DNA of 64,000 nt from Vibrio sp. B1FLJ16 (GCF_905175385.1 NZ_HG992749.1:186001-250000); one strand, 5' to 3'. Counted from the stretch's first letter, positions 1 through 9,945 are shown. Notes: a model not told the origin generated them from the letters alone. Numbers and translations are program-made.

Positions 1-1
1 G

Positions 2-511
2 TTCAGTTATCACCTCGAATGGTTCCCGATGGGCGGCTTCGTCGGCGATGACTTTGATGATTATGAAACCTTCTTCGAGCGTGCAAAAGACATCATGTGG
101 CATGCGGTACTGCCGTTGATTTGTTACCTGATCGGTGACTTTGCCACGCTGACCATGACGATGAAAAACAACCTGATGGAAAACTTATCCTCAGATTACA
201 TTCGTACCGCAATCGCTAAAGGCCTGCCGTTCAAGAAAGCCGTTCGCCGACACGCGTTGCGTAACAGCTTAATTCCTATTGCGAGTCACTTTGGTAACTC
301 TTTACTGTTCTTTATGACCGGTGCCTTCCTGATCGAAGTTATTTTCAATATCGATGGTATAGGCCTGCTGGGTTATGAATCCATCATGGAACGTGATTAT
401 CCCGTAGTGATGGGCATTGTTGCTATCAACGCGATCCTGCTGCTGATTGGTAACATTATTTCCGATATCTGTGTTGCTTTAGTCGACCCTCGTGTGAAGT
501 TTGGAGCGTAA
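2..511 (+). CDS. Peptide-type ABC transporter permease (YejB/OppB-like), 5' end outside the window
   Basis: Inner-membrane permease of a peptide-type ABC importer. The reading frame is open from base 2, so the N-terminus is missing; 169 residues are visible. They hold the C-terminal binding-protein-dependent transport domain, with several hydrophobic segments and the EAA-type loop (YIRTAIAKGLPFKKAVRRHA) that docks on the ATPase. It ends DPRVKFGA, typical of OppB/DppB/YejB proteins. The second permease starts 2 bp after its stop, then come a binding protein and two ATPases, so it is part of one importer operon. The YejB-like assignment rests on overall resemblance; the substrate is unknown. 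Confidence 0.85.
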   Translation, partial: FSYHLEWFPMGGFVGDDFDDYETFFERAKDIMWHAVLPLICYLIGDFATLTMTMKNNLMENLSSDYIRTAIAKGLPFKKAVRRHALRNSLIPIASHFGNSLLFFMTGAFLIEVIFNIDGIGLLGYESIMERDYPVVMGIVAINAILLLIGNIISDICVALVDPRVKFGA

Positions 512-512
512 T

Positions 513-1556
513 ATGATTAAAGTCAGTCCGTTAACTCAAAAGAAAATTCGCCACTTCAAAGAGATCAAACGTGGTTACTGGTCGTTTGTGGTGTTGTCGA
601 TCATGTTGATCCTTTCCCTGTTTGCAGAGCTGCTGATCAACAGTAAAGCACTGGTGGTTAAATACGACGGTAGTTTCTACTTTCCTGTCGTGAGCGATGT
701 GCGTCTGGGCAGTGATTTCGGTCAGGATTCCGCAGGTGAAGCGGATTACCGCGTGCTGCAAAAAGCCTTTGAAGAGCAAGGCGGTGATAATTTTGTAATA
801 TTACCACTGGTGCCTTGGAACCCATTCGAGCAGGACTTCAGCGGTGATTTCCCGCCAACTGCGCCGAGCGCCGAGAATAAGCACTATTTAGGTACTGACG
901 TTATCGGTCGGGATATCTTGGCACGTCTGGTATACGGCTTCAGAACGGCGATGGGGTTCGCTTTGCTGACCATGATAGTGTCGTATGCGATTGGCACAGC
1001 GGTAGGTTGTGCAATGGGCTTCTGGGGCGGTAAGTTTGACTTGTTTGTTCAGCGACTTATCGAGATCTGGTCTATGGTGCCATTCCTCTACGTCATCATG
1101 ATTCTGGTTTCGATTGTGCAGCCGACCTTTGCTCTGTTTGTTGCCATCAACGTGCTCTTCTCCTGGATGGGGATGACCTGGTACATGAGGACCATGACCT
1201 ATAAAGAATCGGCGCGTGAGTATGTGATGGCAGCGCGTGCTTTGGGGGCGTCAACCGGCCGCATTCTGTTTAACCATATACTTCCTAATACCATGGTTAT
1301 GATTGTAACGCTGGCGCCATTTACGATTGCGGCCAACATTACGGCACTCACCGCGTTAGATTACTTAGGCTTAGGGCTGATGCCACCAACACCAAGCTGG
1401 GGTGAACTGCTGCAGCAAGGTAAGTCAAATTTAGACTCTCCATGGATTGTATCTTCGGTAGTAGCTTCAATTGTATTGGTACTGGTGATGGTGACTTTCA
1501 TAGGTGAAGCGATCCGTGCAGCATTCGACCCGAAAAAGTTCACACGCTATGTTTAA
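513..1556 (+). CDS. Peptide-type ABC transporter permease (YejE/OppC-like)
   Basis: Second permease of the importer, 347 aa. An N-terminal OppC_N-like segment with one membrane helix (about residues 20-45) is followed by a periplasmic insert and then the transport domain opening at YLGTDVIGRDILARLVYG. The EAA loop reads EYVMAARALGASTGRILFNH. The C-terminus (AFDPKKF) is typical of OppC. ATG 513 is chosen because GGAG at 503-506 is well spaced for it; an in-frame TTG at 501 overlaps the upstream gene and has no such site. The long insert between the first helix and the transport domain is as in YejE. Substrate unknown. Confidence 0.87.
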   Translation: MIKVSPLTQKKIRHFKEIKRGYWSFVVLSIMLILSLFAELLINSKALVVKYDGSFYFPVVSDVRLGSDFGQDSAGEADYRVLQKAFEEQGGDNFVILPLVPWNPFEQDFSGDFPPTAPSAENKHYLGTDVIGRDILARLVYGFRTAMGFALLTMIVSYAIGTAVGCAMGFWGGKFDLFVQRLIEIWSMVPFLYVIMILVSIVQPTFALFVAINVLFSWMGMTWYMRTMTYKESAREYVMAARALGASTGRILFNHILPNTMVMIVTLAPFTIAANITALTALDYLGLGLMPPTPSWGELLQQGKSNLDSPWIVSSVVASIVLVLVMVTFIGEAIRAAFDPKKFTRYV

Positions 1557-1757
1557 TGCTCATCGCAGTAAACAATGGCTCATGTCTGCTTGTTAGAATA
1601 CTCGAGAACTTGGTTACAAATTTTGATTGCAGAATAACGACTTATCGAAAGCTTGTGCCTTGTTCTCAAGAATTTCTCCTAAGCTATATCTGAACACTCA
1701 TTTACTGTGGTTGGTGTAAATAAGCATATTGAACAGAACATAAAATAGGGAAGTTTT

Positions 1758-3583
1758 ATGAATAGATTACTTTTAGCGTCTACGTTAACCGCCCTGAGTT
1801 TCGGTGTGATGTCCGCGACGCTTCCGGCTGACCTTGAATGGCAGACGAACTGGGATGAACCTCAGTACGGTCTCCTGAAGCAAAACGTGGTGGTACATAT
1901 CGTACCTACATGTCGAGTTTTCCTCAGACGCTTCGCAGCGTTGGCCCTGATGCGAATGCCGGGCTGCGTTCGTTTTTCCTGGATGAAACGCCTGGGTTAG
2001 TTGTTCGTCACCCTGATACGCTGGAGTTCATTCCGGAGCTGGCGAATGAGTGGGCATTAGCTGGTGACAATAAAACGGTTTATTTCAGACTAAACCCTGC
2101 AGCGAAATGGTCAGATGGCAAGCCGGTGACCGCGGACGACTTTGTTTTTATGCTTCATTTCTACCGCTCCAAAGATATTCTTGAGCCCTGGTACAACGAT
2201 TACTACAACAAAACAGTCGCTGATGTCGTTAAATACGATGAGCACACTTTCTCTGTTGTCGCTGCCACAGAGTTCAACCCGGAAGAATTGATGCTGAGAA
2301 TGGGAGCTTTGCGCCCGCGTCCTGCCCACTTTTATGCTAACCCTTCAAAAGATGAAAACGGCGACGGCATCCATGATGACTTTGTGCGTTACTACAACTT
2401 TAAAAGCGAACCAACTACCAGTGCCTATTACCTGGACGATATTAAGAAAGGTAAAAGCGTGACCTTCAAGCACGTAGGCAAAGACTGGTGGGGTTACAGC
2501 AACAAGTACTATCAAAACCGCTTTAACGTCGACAAAATTCGTATCACCGTCATCCGTGATAATGACATCGCGATGAAGCACTTTGAGAAAGGCAGTCTTG
2601 ACTCCTTCCCATTAGTACTGCCAACGCTCTGGTACGACAAATCTAACTCAGAGCCGTATCAGAAAGGCTATATCGAAAAGTTCTGGGGTTACAACCAATA
2701 TCCGGTCGGCGCTGGTGGCATTTGGATCAATACGGCGCAACCGCTGTTAAGCGATCTTAATGTACGTAAAGGCGTGACTTACGCGACGGACTTCGACGGT
2801 ATGATTGAAAACGTCCTGCGTGGTGACTACTCACGCAAGCCTAGTCCGCTTGGTTTCGGCCATGGTAAGTACTCGCTGCCGGATACTAAAGCACCGGCAT
2901 TTGAGGTTGAGAAAGCGATTGCCGCTTTTGAAGCGGCAGGTTTTGATTCGATTGGCCCTGACGGTATTCGTGTTAATGACAAAGGTCAGCGCCTGAGCTT
3001 TGAGCTGACTTATGGTACGCCTGTCCATACTCCGCGCATTGCTTACCTCAGAGAGCAGGCTAAGCTGGCCGGGCTGGACATTGAGCTGAAGCTGATTGAC
3101 GGCTCGTCGATGTTTAAATATGTTCGCGAGAAAAAGCATGATCTTGCATTCTTGACGATGAGTACTTCCGAGATCCCGACCTACTGGGAATACTTCCACT
3201 CGGTCAATGCTAACAAACCGCAAACTAATAACTTCACTAATTACAGCACCCCTGAGCTGGATGAAAAAATCATGGAGTATCGCTTTAGCTTAGATATGGA
3301 TAAGAAGGTCAGGCTAGGACACGATATCCAGCGCGACATTATCGATGCGCATGTGATCATCTCCGGCTATATGGTGCCTTACGTACGCTACGGTCACTGG
3401 CGCTGGCTGAGATTACCGGAGAAACCGATGAACCGCATGACAGAGTCGCTGTACAGTGACGGCATGATTGGTGACGGTACATACTGGATCGACAGTGATA
3501 TGAAGAAAGAAACTGAAAAAGCGATGAAATCAGGTAAGGCATTCGAACCTGTAGTTGAAATCGACGACACTTATAAACTGTAA
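1758..3583 (+). pseudogene. YejA-like extracellular solute-binding protein, frameshifted near its N-terminus
   Basis: Periplasmic peptide-binding protein (SBP_bac_5 family) that would feed the flanking permeases. It starts at ATG 1758 with a signal peptide (MNRLLLASTLTALSFGVMSA). The frame runs to about residue 38 (DEPQYG) and is then lost at about 1871. The rest, starting SPEAKRGGTYRTYMSSF, continues one frame back to 3583. A single missing T (GGT-TCT read as GGTCT) explains it; repaired, the protein is 608 aa, close to YejA (about 600 aa). Later blocks such as NEWALAGDNKTVYFRLNP and KWSDGKPVTADDF are classic for the family. As read, the product would be an 80-residue fragment. It may be a real null allele or a sequencing error. 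Confidence 0.85.
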
Positions 3584-3606
3584 GGAATAAGCCGTAGGGC
3601 GATGTT

Positions 3607-4464
3607 ATGGAAAACGATGTAATCTTAAGTGTTAGAGACTTGGAAGTAGAATTTACCACCGACGATGGTCCGGTAAAAGTGCTTCACGGTGTGAACTTTG
3701 ATGTTCGTGCCGGACGCACACTGGGTTTAGTTGGTGAGTCGGGCTGTGGCAAGAGTGTTACCTCTATGTCTATTATGGGACTACTGCCTAAACCATACGG
3801 AAATATAGTTAACGGTGAAGTGAATTATCGCGGAACCAACCTCGTGGAGCTGCCAGCAAACGAAATGTATGCCATGCGCGGTAACCGAATTTCGATCATC
3901 TTCCAGGATCCGATGACTGCCCTGAATCCTGTCCACACCATAGGCCGTCAGATATGTGAAGTGCTGGAACTTCACCGTCCGGAGCTGGATAAGAAATCAC
4001 GTGAGTCCTATGCGGTTGAAATGCTGGATAAAGTGAAAATTCCGATGCCGGATAAACGTCTCAATGAGTACCCACATAACCTATCCGGTGGTATGCGCCA
4101 GCGTGTGATGATTGCAATGGCACTGGCCTGTAAGCCTGACATCCTGATCTGTGATGAACCAACAACTGCGCTGGATGTAACTGTACAGGCGTCTATTCTT
4201 GAACTAATGAATGAGCTTCAGGAAGAGACCGGTATGGCGATGATCTTCATTACGCACGACCTTGGTGTGGTAGCAGAAGTATGTGATGACGTAGCGGTGA
4301 TGTACGGCGGGCGTATTGTTGAAAACGCAGAGATTTTTGAGCTGTTTGATAACCCGCAACACCCGTACACAGAGCGTCTGATGGGCCTGATGCCGAGCTT
4401 AGATAATGAACCTAAGCAGATGATTGATATCAAACCTATAGATGCAAGTATGTTTGCAAGCTAG
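3607..4464 (+). CDS. Peptide ABC transporter ATP-binding protein (OppD/DppD-like)
   Basis: Cytoplasmic ATPase of the importer, 285 aa. Walker A is GESGCGKS (about residues 43-50), the signature is LSGGMRQR and Walker B is [12 protein letters not shown], followed by the switch histidine in FITHDLG. The C-terminal [16 protein letters not shown] stretch is the oligopeptide/dipeptide ATPase extension. AGGG at 3596-3599 lies about 7 bases before ATG 3607. The second ATPase follows, so ATP hydrolysis is probably by a heterodimer as in Opp/Dpp, unlike the single fused YejF. Confidence 0.92.
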   Translation: MENDVILSVRDLEVEFTTDDGPVKVLHGVNFDVRAGRTLGLVGESGCGKSVTSMSIMGLLPKPYGNIVNGEVNYRGTNLVELPANEMYAMRGNRISIIFQDPMTALNPVHTIGRQICEVLELHRPELDKKSRESYAVEMLDKVKIPMPDKRLNEYPHNLSGGMRQRVMIAMALACKPDILICDEPTTALDVTVQASILELMNELQEETGMAMIFITHDLGVVAEVCDDVAVMYGGRIVENAEIFELFDNPQHPYTERLMGLMPSLDNEPKQMIDIKPIDASMFAS

Positions 4465-4497
4465 CTGGTGCAAAGTCGAGTCATAAAAGAGGATGTT

Positions 4498-5337
4498 ATG
4501 GCAAAAGAAGTATTAAGAATTGAAAATCTTAAACAGCACTTTGTATCTGGTAAGGGGCTGTTTAAGAAAGGGTATACGATTAAAGCGGTAGATGGAGTCT
4601 CGCTGTCGGTCGGCGAAGGGGAAACACTTGGTCTGGTAGGAGAATCCGGCTGCGGTAAAAGTACCTTGGGTCGTACCATATTAAAGCTATATGAACCAAC
4701 TGAAGGCAAAATATTTTTCGAAGGCAAAGACATTACCAGGCATTCGGTAAAAGAGATGCGCTCACTTCGTAAAGATATGCAGATTGTTTTCCAGGATCCG
4801 ATGGAGTCGCTCAACCAGCGTCATACCATTGGTATGATTCTCGAAGAGCCGTTCGTTATTCACAAAATCGGTACGCCGGCGGAACGCAAGCAGTGGGTGA
4901 AAGAGTTGCTGGTGAAAGTCGGCCTGCCGGAAACAGCAGTAAACCGTTACCCGCATGAGTTCTCCGGCGGTCAGCGCCAGCGTATCGGTATCGCACGTGC
5001 GATTGCGCTTAAACCTAAATTGCTGATCTGTGATGAGTCCGTATCGGCACTGGATGTATCGGTTCAGGCACAGATCCTAAACCTGCTGCTGCAACTGCAA
5101 AAGGAAATGAACTTAGCGATCATCTTTATCTCTCATGACTTATCGGTGGTTAAGCATGTCTCTGATAAAGTCGCCGTGATGTACTTTGGTAAGGTGGTTG
5201 AAGCGGGCAGTGTAAAAGAGATCTACGCTAATCCGCAGAACGAATACACCAAGAAGCTGCTTTCTGCGATTCCTATTACGCACCCTAAATACAGGAAGAA
5301 AAAGCGCTCAGCGGAAAAAAAGCAGCAAGTGGCGTAA
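4498..5337 (+). CDS. Peptide ABC transporter ATP-binding protein (OppF/DppF-like)
   Basis: Second ATPase of the importer, 279 aa. Walker A GESGCGKS, signature FSGGQRQR, and a Walker B of LLICDESVSALD, with Ser after DE where the partner has Pro; DES is common in OppF/DppF. The switch His is in FISHDLS and the C-terminal extension carries PQNEYTKKLLSAIP. GAGG at 4489-4492 favours ATG 4498 over an in-frame GTG at 4468. The lysine-rich tail (KYRKKKRSAEKKQQ) is longer than usual. A terminator follows at once, so this is the last gene of the operon. Confidence 0.92.
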   Translation: MAKEVLRIENLKQHFVSGKGLFKKGYTIKAVDGVSLSVGEGETLGLVGESGCGKSTLGRTILKLYEPTEGKIFFEGKDITRHSVKEMRSLRKDMQIVFQDPMESLNQRHTIGMILEEPFVIHKIGTPAERKQWVKELLVKVGLPETAVNRYPHEFSGGQRQRIGIARAIALKPKLLICDESVSALDVSVQAQILNLLLQLQKEMNLAIIFISHDLSVVKHVSDKVAVMYFGKVVEAGSVKEIYANPQNEYTKKLLSAIPITHPKYRKKKRSAEKKQQVA

Positions 5338-5363
5338 GCAGTGCCACGGCAATAGCAAACAAG

Positions 5364-5398
5364 AAACGCTCCGCCACATAGGCGGAGCGTTTTTTTTT
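5364..5398 (+). terminator. Rho-independent terminator of the ABC importer operon
   Basis: Perfect 9-bp stem CGCTCCGCC / GGCGGAGCG (5367-5375 with 5381-5389), loop ACATA, followed by a run of nine T. It lies 26 bp after the last ATPase gene and separates the operon from psiE. Confidence 0.92.
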
Positions 5399-5465
5399 GA
5401 TATTCTTTTTGAGTTTGAATGCTACACTCAGGTTTATCTCTTTGGTTTCATTTGGATAATTGGCT

Positions 5466-5891
5466 ATGGCGTCAGAGCTACCTAAATCTTTCAGTCGACC
5501 GTTCTTAAAAATTTTCCACATCTTTGAAGCGATATTACTTGTCGCTATTACCCTCGCAACCTTGTATGCGATGGTGGAGGAGTTTATCCACGTTTTTGTT
5601 GAAAGGCGTGTTTTACTGACAGACATCCTGTTGATGTTTATCTATCTCGAAGTGTTGGCGATGGTAAGACAGTTCGTGATGAACGGTAAGATCCCGGTAC
5701 GATATCCGATCTATATCGCGATGATGGCCATTGCCCGCTATATCACGCTTGGAATGAAGGAGTTGGATGCAGTTCCGGTTGTCTGGCTGTCTCTGGCGGC
5801 ACTGATCCTGGCGGCTGCGACTTTGTTAATTCGTGCGGGTCATCATTACTGGCCGTATGTTGATAACCGTACGGCAGAAAAAGACGAATAA
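5466..5891 (+). CDS. psiE: PsiE family phosphate-starvation-inducible membrane protein
   Basis: Small inner-membrane protein, 141 aa (E. coli PsiE has 136), with four hydrophobic segments. The conserved PsiE block is visible: LEVLAMVRQF, IPVRYPIYIAMMAIARYI. Its function is not established; in E. coli it is a Pho-regulon gene. ATG 5466 is preferred over TTG 5460. It stands alone between the importer terminator and the tna operon. No clear Pho box was seen in the short upstream gap. Confidence 0.85.
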   Translation: MASELPKSFSRPFLKIFHIFEAILLVAITLATLYAMVEEFIHVFVERRVLLTDILLMFIYLEVLAMVRQFVMNGKIPVRYPIYIAMMAIARYITLGMKELDAVPVVWLSLAALILAAATLLIRAGHHYWPYVDNRTAEKDE

Positions 5892-6064
5892 GCCACGTTA
5901 CTTTATTGATTTTACTACCATATTAATTTGTGGCCGGACTGTTTCAGTTCGGCTACTTTTTTGTAGTAACAATGTTGCTGTTCATCAAGTTATTCTGGTG
6001 GTTATTTTATTTACTCTGTTTTATTTGTGACCTGGGGCTTATTACCTATTTATCTATAAGGATA

Positions 6065-6086
6065 TTTGTCACATTTATTATTTTAC
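6065..6086 (-). promoter_or_regulatory. Possible CRP site upstream of the tna leader
   Basis: On the minus strand the sequence reads AATGTGACAAATATCC: a perfect left half-site (TGTGA) with a weak right half. It lies about 85 bp before the leader peptide. tna operons are catabolite-activated in E. coli, so a CRP site is expected here, but the match is only half convincing. The rest of 5892-6161 is AT-rich with no gene seen. Confidence 0.3.
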
Positions 6087-6161
6087 GCAATTTACTTTGT
6101 TTATGTTTTTTCTGAAAATGAACTCATCGGTCAACAACTATAACTAATGATGGAATTAGAA

Positions 6162-6266
6162 ATGAGTGAAAATCTAAAAAATCAAAATAAGTTATGGTCA
6201 AGCTCACTAGCTTGGTATACACACGACTTCGATCTAAAAATTCTTCCTTCTTGCATTCACGCCTAA
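6162..6266 (+). CDS. tnaC: TnaC-like tryptophanase leader peptide (34 aa)
   Basis: Short frame 242 bp before tnaA. The peptide starts MSENLKNQNKLW and ends LKILPSCIHA. It contains Trp18, Asp22 and Pro29, matching the W-x3-D...P arrangement of E. coli TnaC (Trp12, Asp16, Pro24), whose nascent chain stalls the ribosome when tryptophan is bound and so prevents Rho termination before tnaA. Trp-to-Asp spacing is identical. Trp-to-Pro is one residue shorter, and five residues follow the Pro instead of a stop. ATG 6162 has GGA seven bases upstream; in-frame ATGs at 6147 and 6150 are alternatives. The 240-bp AT-rich gap to tnaA fits a boxA/rut region, but no clear boxA was identified. Confidence 0.75.
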   Translation: MSENLKNQNKLWSSSLAWYTHDFDLKILPSCIHA

Positions 6267-6507
6267 TTAATACGTCTATTTAGCAATATATTGCTTTCGT
6301 TAAATATTCGTTACCCTTGTGACATCTTTTTAAAGTTCGATATTTACGTTCTGTATTTATAATTCAGTTCAATGGTCGTATTTTATCTAAAATTAATTTG
6401 TTTTAACTTAACTGATTCATTATTCAGTGCGACCTCTTGCGCCCTAATTAAATCGTAGGTGTAAATGAACTCGTCTGATTAATAAAATATTATTGATAGG
6501 TATTATT

Positions 6508-7923
6508 ATGGAAAACTTTAAGCATCTACCAGAACCATTCCGCATCCGTGTTGTTGAGCCAGTAAAAACAACAACCAGAGAATACCGTGAAGAAGCTATT
6601 TTAAAAGCGGGTATGAACCCATTTCTGCTAGACAGTGAAGATGTGTTTATTGATCTGTTAACCGACAGTGGTACAGGTTCTATTACACAAAAAATGCAAG
6701 CGGCAATGTTAATGGGCGATGAAGCATACAGTGGCAGCCGAAGCTACTACGCTCTGTCTAATGCAGTGAAAGATATCTTCGGTTATGAGCTTACAATCCC
6801 GACCCACCAGGGCCGTGGTGCAGAGCAAATCTACATTCCGATTCTTATTAAGAAACGTGAGCAAGAGAAAGGTCTTGATCGTTCTAAGATGGTTGCTCTG
6901 TCTAACTACTTCTTTGATACCACACAAGGTCATACTCAGGTTAACTGCTGTGTAGCGAAAAACGTTTATACAGAAGAAGCTTTTGATACTTCAGTAAATG
7001 CGGACTTTAAAGGTAACTTTGATCTGGAAAAACTGGAGCTGGCAATTGAAGAAGCCGGTCCGGCAAACGTGCCTTACATTGTAAGCACAATTACCTGTAA
7101 CTCGGCAGGTGGCCAGCCAGTTTCAATTGCGAACCTTAAAGCGGTTTACGAGATTGCTAAACGCTACGATATCCCGGTCATTATGGACTCAGCACGTTAC
7201 GCAGAGAACGCATACTTTGTTCAGCAGCGTGAACCTGGCTACCAGGACTGGACAATCGAAGAAATCACTCGTGAAACATACAAATACGCAGATGCACTAG
7301 CAATGTCTGCGAAGAAAGATGCCATGGTACAAATGGGTGGCCTGCTATGTTTCAAAGACGAATCCATGATGGATGTATACACTGAATCTCGCACTCTTTG
7401 TGTTGTTCAGGAGGGCTTCCCGACATACGGCGGTCTTGAAGGCGGCGCAATGGAACGTCTGGCTGTTGGTCTGTACGACGGTATGCGTCAGGAGTGGCTG
7501 GAATACCGTATCGGTCAGGTGCAGTACCTGGTTGACGGTCTGGAAGCGATTGGCGTTGTATGTCAGCAAGCGGGTGGTCACGCAGCGTTTGTTGATGCAG
7601 GTAAACTTCTGCCTCATATCCCATCACACCAGTTCCCGGCACACGCACTGGCTTGTGAGCTTTACAAAGTTGCGGGTATTCGTGCGGTTGAAATCGGTTC
7701 TCTGCTATTAGGTCGCGATCCGGCAACTGGCAAGCAACATGAGTGTCCTGCTGAGCTACTGCGCCTGACTATTCCTCGTGCAACTTACACTCAGACTCAC
7801 ATGGACTTTGTTATCGAAGCATTTGAGAAAGTAAAAGCAAATGCCGAGAACGTGAAAGGTCTGGATTTCACTTACGAGCCACCAGTGTTACGTCACTTCA
7901 CTGCTCGACTAAAAGAAGTCTAA
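6508..7923 (+). CDS. tnaA: Tryptophanase
   Basis: PLP enzyme that splits L-tryptophan into indole, pyruvate and ammonia; also acts on cysteine and serine. It is 471 aa, the same length as E. coli TnaA and near-identical to it through [61 protein letters not shown] and [20 protein letters not shown]. The PLP-binding lysine lies in MSAKKDAM (about residue 270). ATG 6508 gives the conserved N-terminus; TTG 6493 would add five atypical residues. Preceded by the TnaC leader and followed by the permease, so expression is probably induced by tryptophan through attenuation. Indole is also a signalling molecule in vibrios. Confidence 0.98.
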   Translation: MENFKHLPEPFRIRVVEPVKTTTREYREEAILKAGMNPFLLDSEDVFIDLLTDSGTGSITQKMQAAMLMGDEAYSGSRSYYALSNAVKDIFGYELTIPTHQGRGAEQIYIPILIKKREQEKGLDRSKMVALSNYFFDTTQGHTQVNCCVAKNVYTEEAFDTSVNADFKGNFDLEKLELAIEEAGPANVPYIVSTITCNSAGGQPVSIANLKAVYEIAKRYDIPVIMDSARYAENAYFVQQREPGYQDWTIEEITRETYKYADALAMSAKKDAMVQMGGLLCFKDESMMDVYTESRTLCVVQEGFPTYGGLEGGAMERLAVGLYDGMRQEWLEYRIGQVQYLVDGLEAIGVVCQQAGGHAAFVDAGKLLPHIPSHQFPAHALACELYKVAGIRAVEIGSLLLGRDPATGKQHECPAELLRLTIPRATYTQTHMDFVIEAFEKVKANAENVKGLDFTYEPPVLRHFTARLKEV

Positions 7924-7950
7924 TTTAATCCCAAATTAAACCTTTAATAA

Positions 7951-7984
7951 TATGCGCACCTTTCCCTCTTTTTAGGTGCGCATA
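7951..7984 (+). other. Hairpin between tnaA and the permease gene
   Basis: An 11-bp perfect stem TATGCGCACCT / AGGTGCGCATA with a 12-base T/C-rich loop, 27 bp after the tnaA stop. No T-run follows, so it is not a standard intrinsic terminator. It may act in partial termination or as an mRNA end that lowers downstream expression. The remainder of the 220-bp gap is very AT-rich. Confidence 0.6.
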
Positions 7985-8143
7985 AAATCAATAATCACTC
8001 ATTACTTAACTTACATTAAATTGTTATATGAAATTTGGATATTTTATATGACTGTTTCTTTGATTAATAAAAAATTATAAAAACATTAAAAATTAAAATG
8101 AATTCTACTATCCAAACTTGAAACAATTTCGCGGGAAATTATT

Positions 8144-9358
8144 ATGAAAAAAAGCCCATCTTTATTAGGCGGCTCTTGTATTATTGCAAGTGTCTGTGTT
8201 GGTGCCGGTATGTTGGGATTGCCCAGCGCAGGCGCCGGAGCATGGACAACATGGTCGCTAATTGCAATTGCATTTACTATGGTAATGATGACAGTATCCG
8301 GTTGGATGTTGTTAGAAGCGTTTAAACGTTACGATTTAAAAGTATCGTTTGATACTGTTACCAAAGATATGTTAGGGAGTAAGGTTAATCACATTAACAA
8401 TTTAGCCGTCTATTTTGTTGGTGGTATTTTACTATATGCGTATACAACTTCTGCAGGTTTAATTCTTCAAGGCGTTTTAGATATAAATAATAAAATAGCC
8501 TCAGTTCTCTTTGTCGCAGTATTCTCTCTTTTTGTATGGCACTCTACTCGCGCAGTAGACAGAATTTCTGTCGTATTAATCGCATTCATGGGATTAAGCT
8601 TTGTATTCGGTGTTTCCGGACTTGCTTCTAACGTCGATACATCAGTCTTATTTGACCGTATCAGTGAAGAATCAAGTTATGCACCTTATGCCATGGCCAT
8701 GCTTCCTGTTGCGCTAACATCTTTTGGTTATCACCATTCAGTCGCAAGTATGCGCTCTTACTACGGTTGTGAAAACCGTGCTAAAAAAGCCATTCTTGGC
8801 GGTACGGTTATTGCGCTGACGCTTTACTTCCTGTGGATGGTAAGTATATACGGTAACCTTCCTCGTACTGAGTTTGGCCCTGTTATCGAGCAAGGCGGTA
8901 ACGTAGAAGCGCTACTTGCTGCACTTGGCGGTGCTATTGATTCAGATAAAGTCGCGAACGCTATTAATGCATTCTCTATGGCGGCAATCCTTTCCTCTTT
9001 TATTGGTGTTGGTCTGGGTGTTTTCGACTTTTTAGCGGACTTCTTCAAGTTTGAAGACACTAAGCAGGGTCGTGCAAAAACCTGGGGTGCCACTTTCTTA
9101 CCACCACTAGTGTTATCTCTACTATTCCCGTTCGGTTTCGTTATTGCAATTGGTTATGCAGGCGCAGCCGCGACAGTCTGGGCTTGTCTGACACCGGCAT
9201 TCCTCGCTCGTAAGTCTCGTAGCATGGAAGGTGGTAATGAAGGCTTTATGGCTCCGGGAGGCAACGTCATGATTGCCATTTTAATTATCTTTGGTGTGTT
9301 GACCGCCGCATTCCACTTCATGTCAATGCTGAACCTACTCCCTGTATTCGCAGGTTAA
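8144..9358 (+). CDS. tnaB: Tryptophan permease (TnaB/Mtr type, HAAAP family)
   Basis: Inner-membrane aromatic amino acid:H+ symporter, 404 aa, about eleven hydrophobic segments. The N-terminal GGSCIIASVCVGAGMLGLPS is diagnostic of Mtr/TnaB/TyrP. FGYHHSVASMRSYYG and SSFIGVGLGVFDFLADFF are further HAAAP blocks. Its place after tnaA points to TnaB (low-affinity tryptophan uptake for catabolism) rather than Mtr, though sequence alone does not separate the two with certainty. The start is ATG 8144. Confidence 0.9.
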   Translation: MKKSPSLLGGSCIIASVCVGAGMLGLPSAGAGAWTTWSLIAIAFTMVMMTVSGWMLLEAFKRYDLKVSFDTVTKDMLGSKVNHINNLAVYFVGGILLYAYTTSAGLILQGVLDINNKIASVLFVAVFSLFVWHSTRAVDRISVVLIAFMGLSFVFGVSGLASNVDTSVLFDRISEESSYAPYAMAMLPVALTSFGYHHSVASMRSYYGCENRAKKAILGGTVIALTLYFLWMVSIYGNLPRTEFGPVIEQGGNVEALLAALGGAIDSDKVANAINAFSMAAILSSFIGVGLGVFDFLADFFKFEDTKQGRAKTWGATFLPPLVLSLLFPFGFVIAIGYAGAAATVWACLTPAFLARKSRSMEGGNEGFMAPGGNVMIAILIIFGVLTAAFHFMSMLNLLPVFAG

Positions 9359-9431
9359 ATAAGCAAGCAGTCTGCTCATATCTTTGGGCGGGCTCTATTC
9401 CTGATTCATCCAATAAATTTGAGAAATAACA

Positions 9432-9815
9432 ATGACAGATATTTTAAATACTTCAAAAGCGCCGCTTGCAATTGGTCCTTACGTACAAGGTGTGAACCTA
9501 GGAGGTATGGTCATTACTTCTGGTCAGTTACCGATTAACCCTGAAACAAAAGCGATGCCAGAAGATGTGGCAGAGCAAACTCTGCAGTCATTGAATAACG
9601 CTTTAGCCATTATTCAGGAAGCGGGTTTAACGGCTCAGAACATCGTGAAAACAACGGTGTTCGTGAAAGATCTCAATGACTTCCCTGTTGTGAACAAAAC
9701 CTACGGTGAGTTTTTTGAAAGTCACAATGCCTCATTCCCAGCCCGTTCTTGTGTGGAAGTGGCTCGCTTGCCAATGGATGCAAAAGTCGAAATTGAAGTG
9801 ATCGCGACTAAGTAA
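9432..9815 (+). CDS. ridA: RidA family enamine/imine deaminase
   Basis: 127-aa YjgF/YER057c/UK114 protein. Family blocks are visible: SKAPLAIGPYVQGV, ITSGQLPINPETK, the arginine of FPARSCVEVARLP and a C-terminal KVEIEVIA. RidA trimers hydrolyse 2-aminoacrylate and other enamines released by PLP enzymes. It is 73 bp after the permease gene on the same strand, so probably co-transcribed with tnaA, whose beta-elimination passes through 2-aminoacrylate. Chromosomes usually also carry a ridA near pyrB; this one may be a dedicated paralogue. Confidence 0.92.
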   Translation: MTDILNTSKAPLAIGPYVQGVNLGGMVITSGQLPINPETKAMPEDVAEQTLQSLNNALAIIQEAGLTAQNIVKTTVFVKDLNDFPVVNKTYGEFFESHNASFPARSCVEVARLPMDAKVEIEVIATK

Positions 9816-9945
9816 ATTAACCACGAAGTTTAACAAACCCTAATAACAATAATTTTCCAATCTGGAATTCAAGGCATGACAGGAAGTCAGGAGATGATTT
9901 TTTGTTGTGCCTTTTTATTTAAATCCACTCATGTCGGAACTTAAT

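Noticed and set aside
1557..1757. Terminator or regulatory RNA between the second permease and the binding-protein gene
   Set aside because: Only weak, imperfect pairing and no T-run; nothing supportable.
5833..6115. Short open frames in the AT-rich gap after psiE
   Set aside because: No ribosome site, hydrophobic low-complexity translations and overlap with psiE; they look like chance frames in AT-rich DNA.
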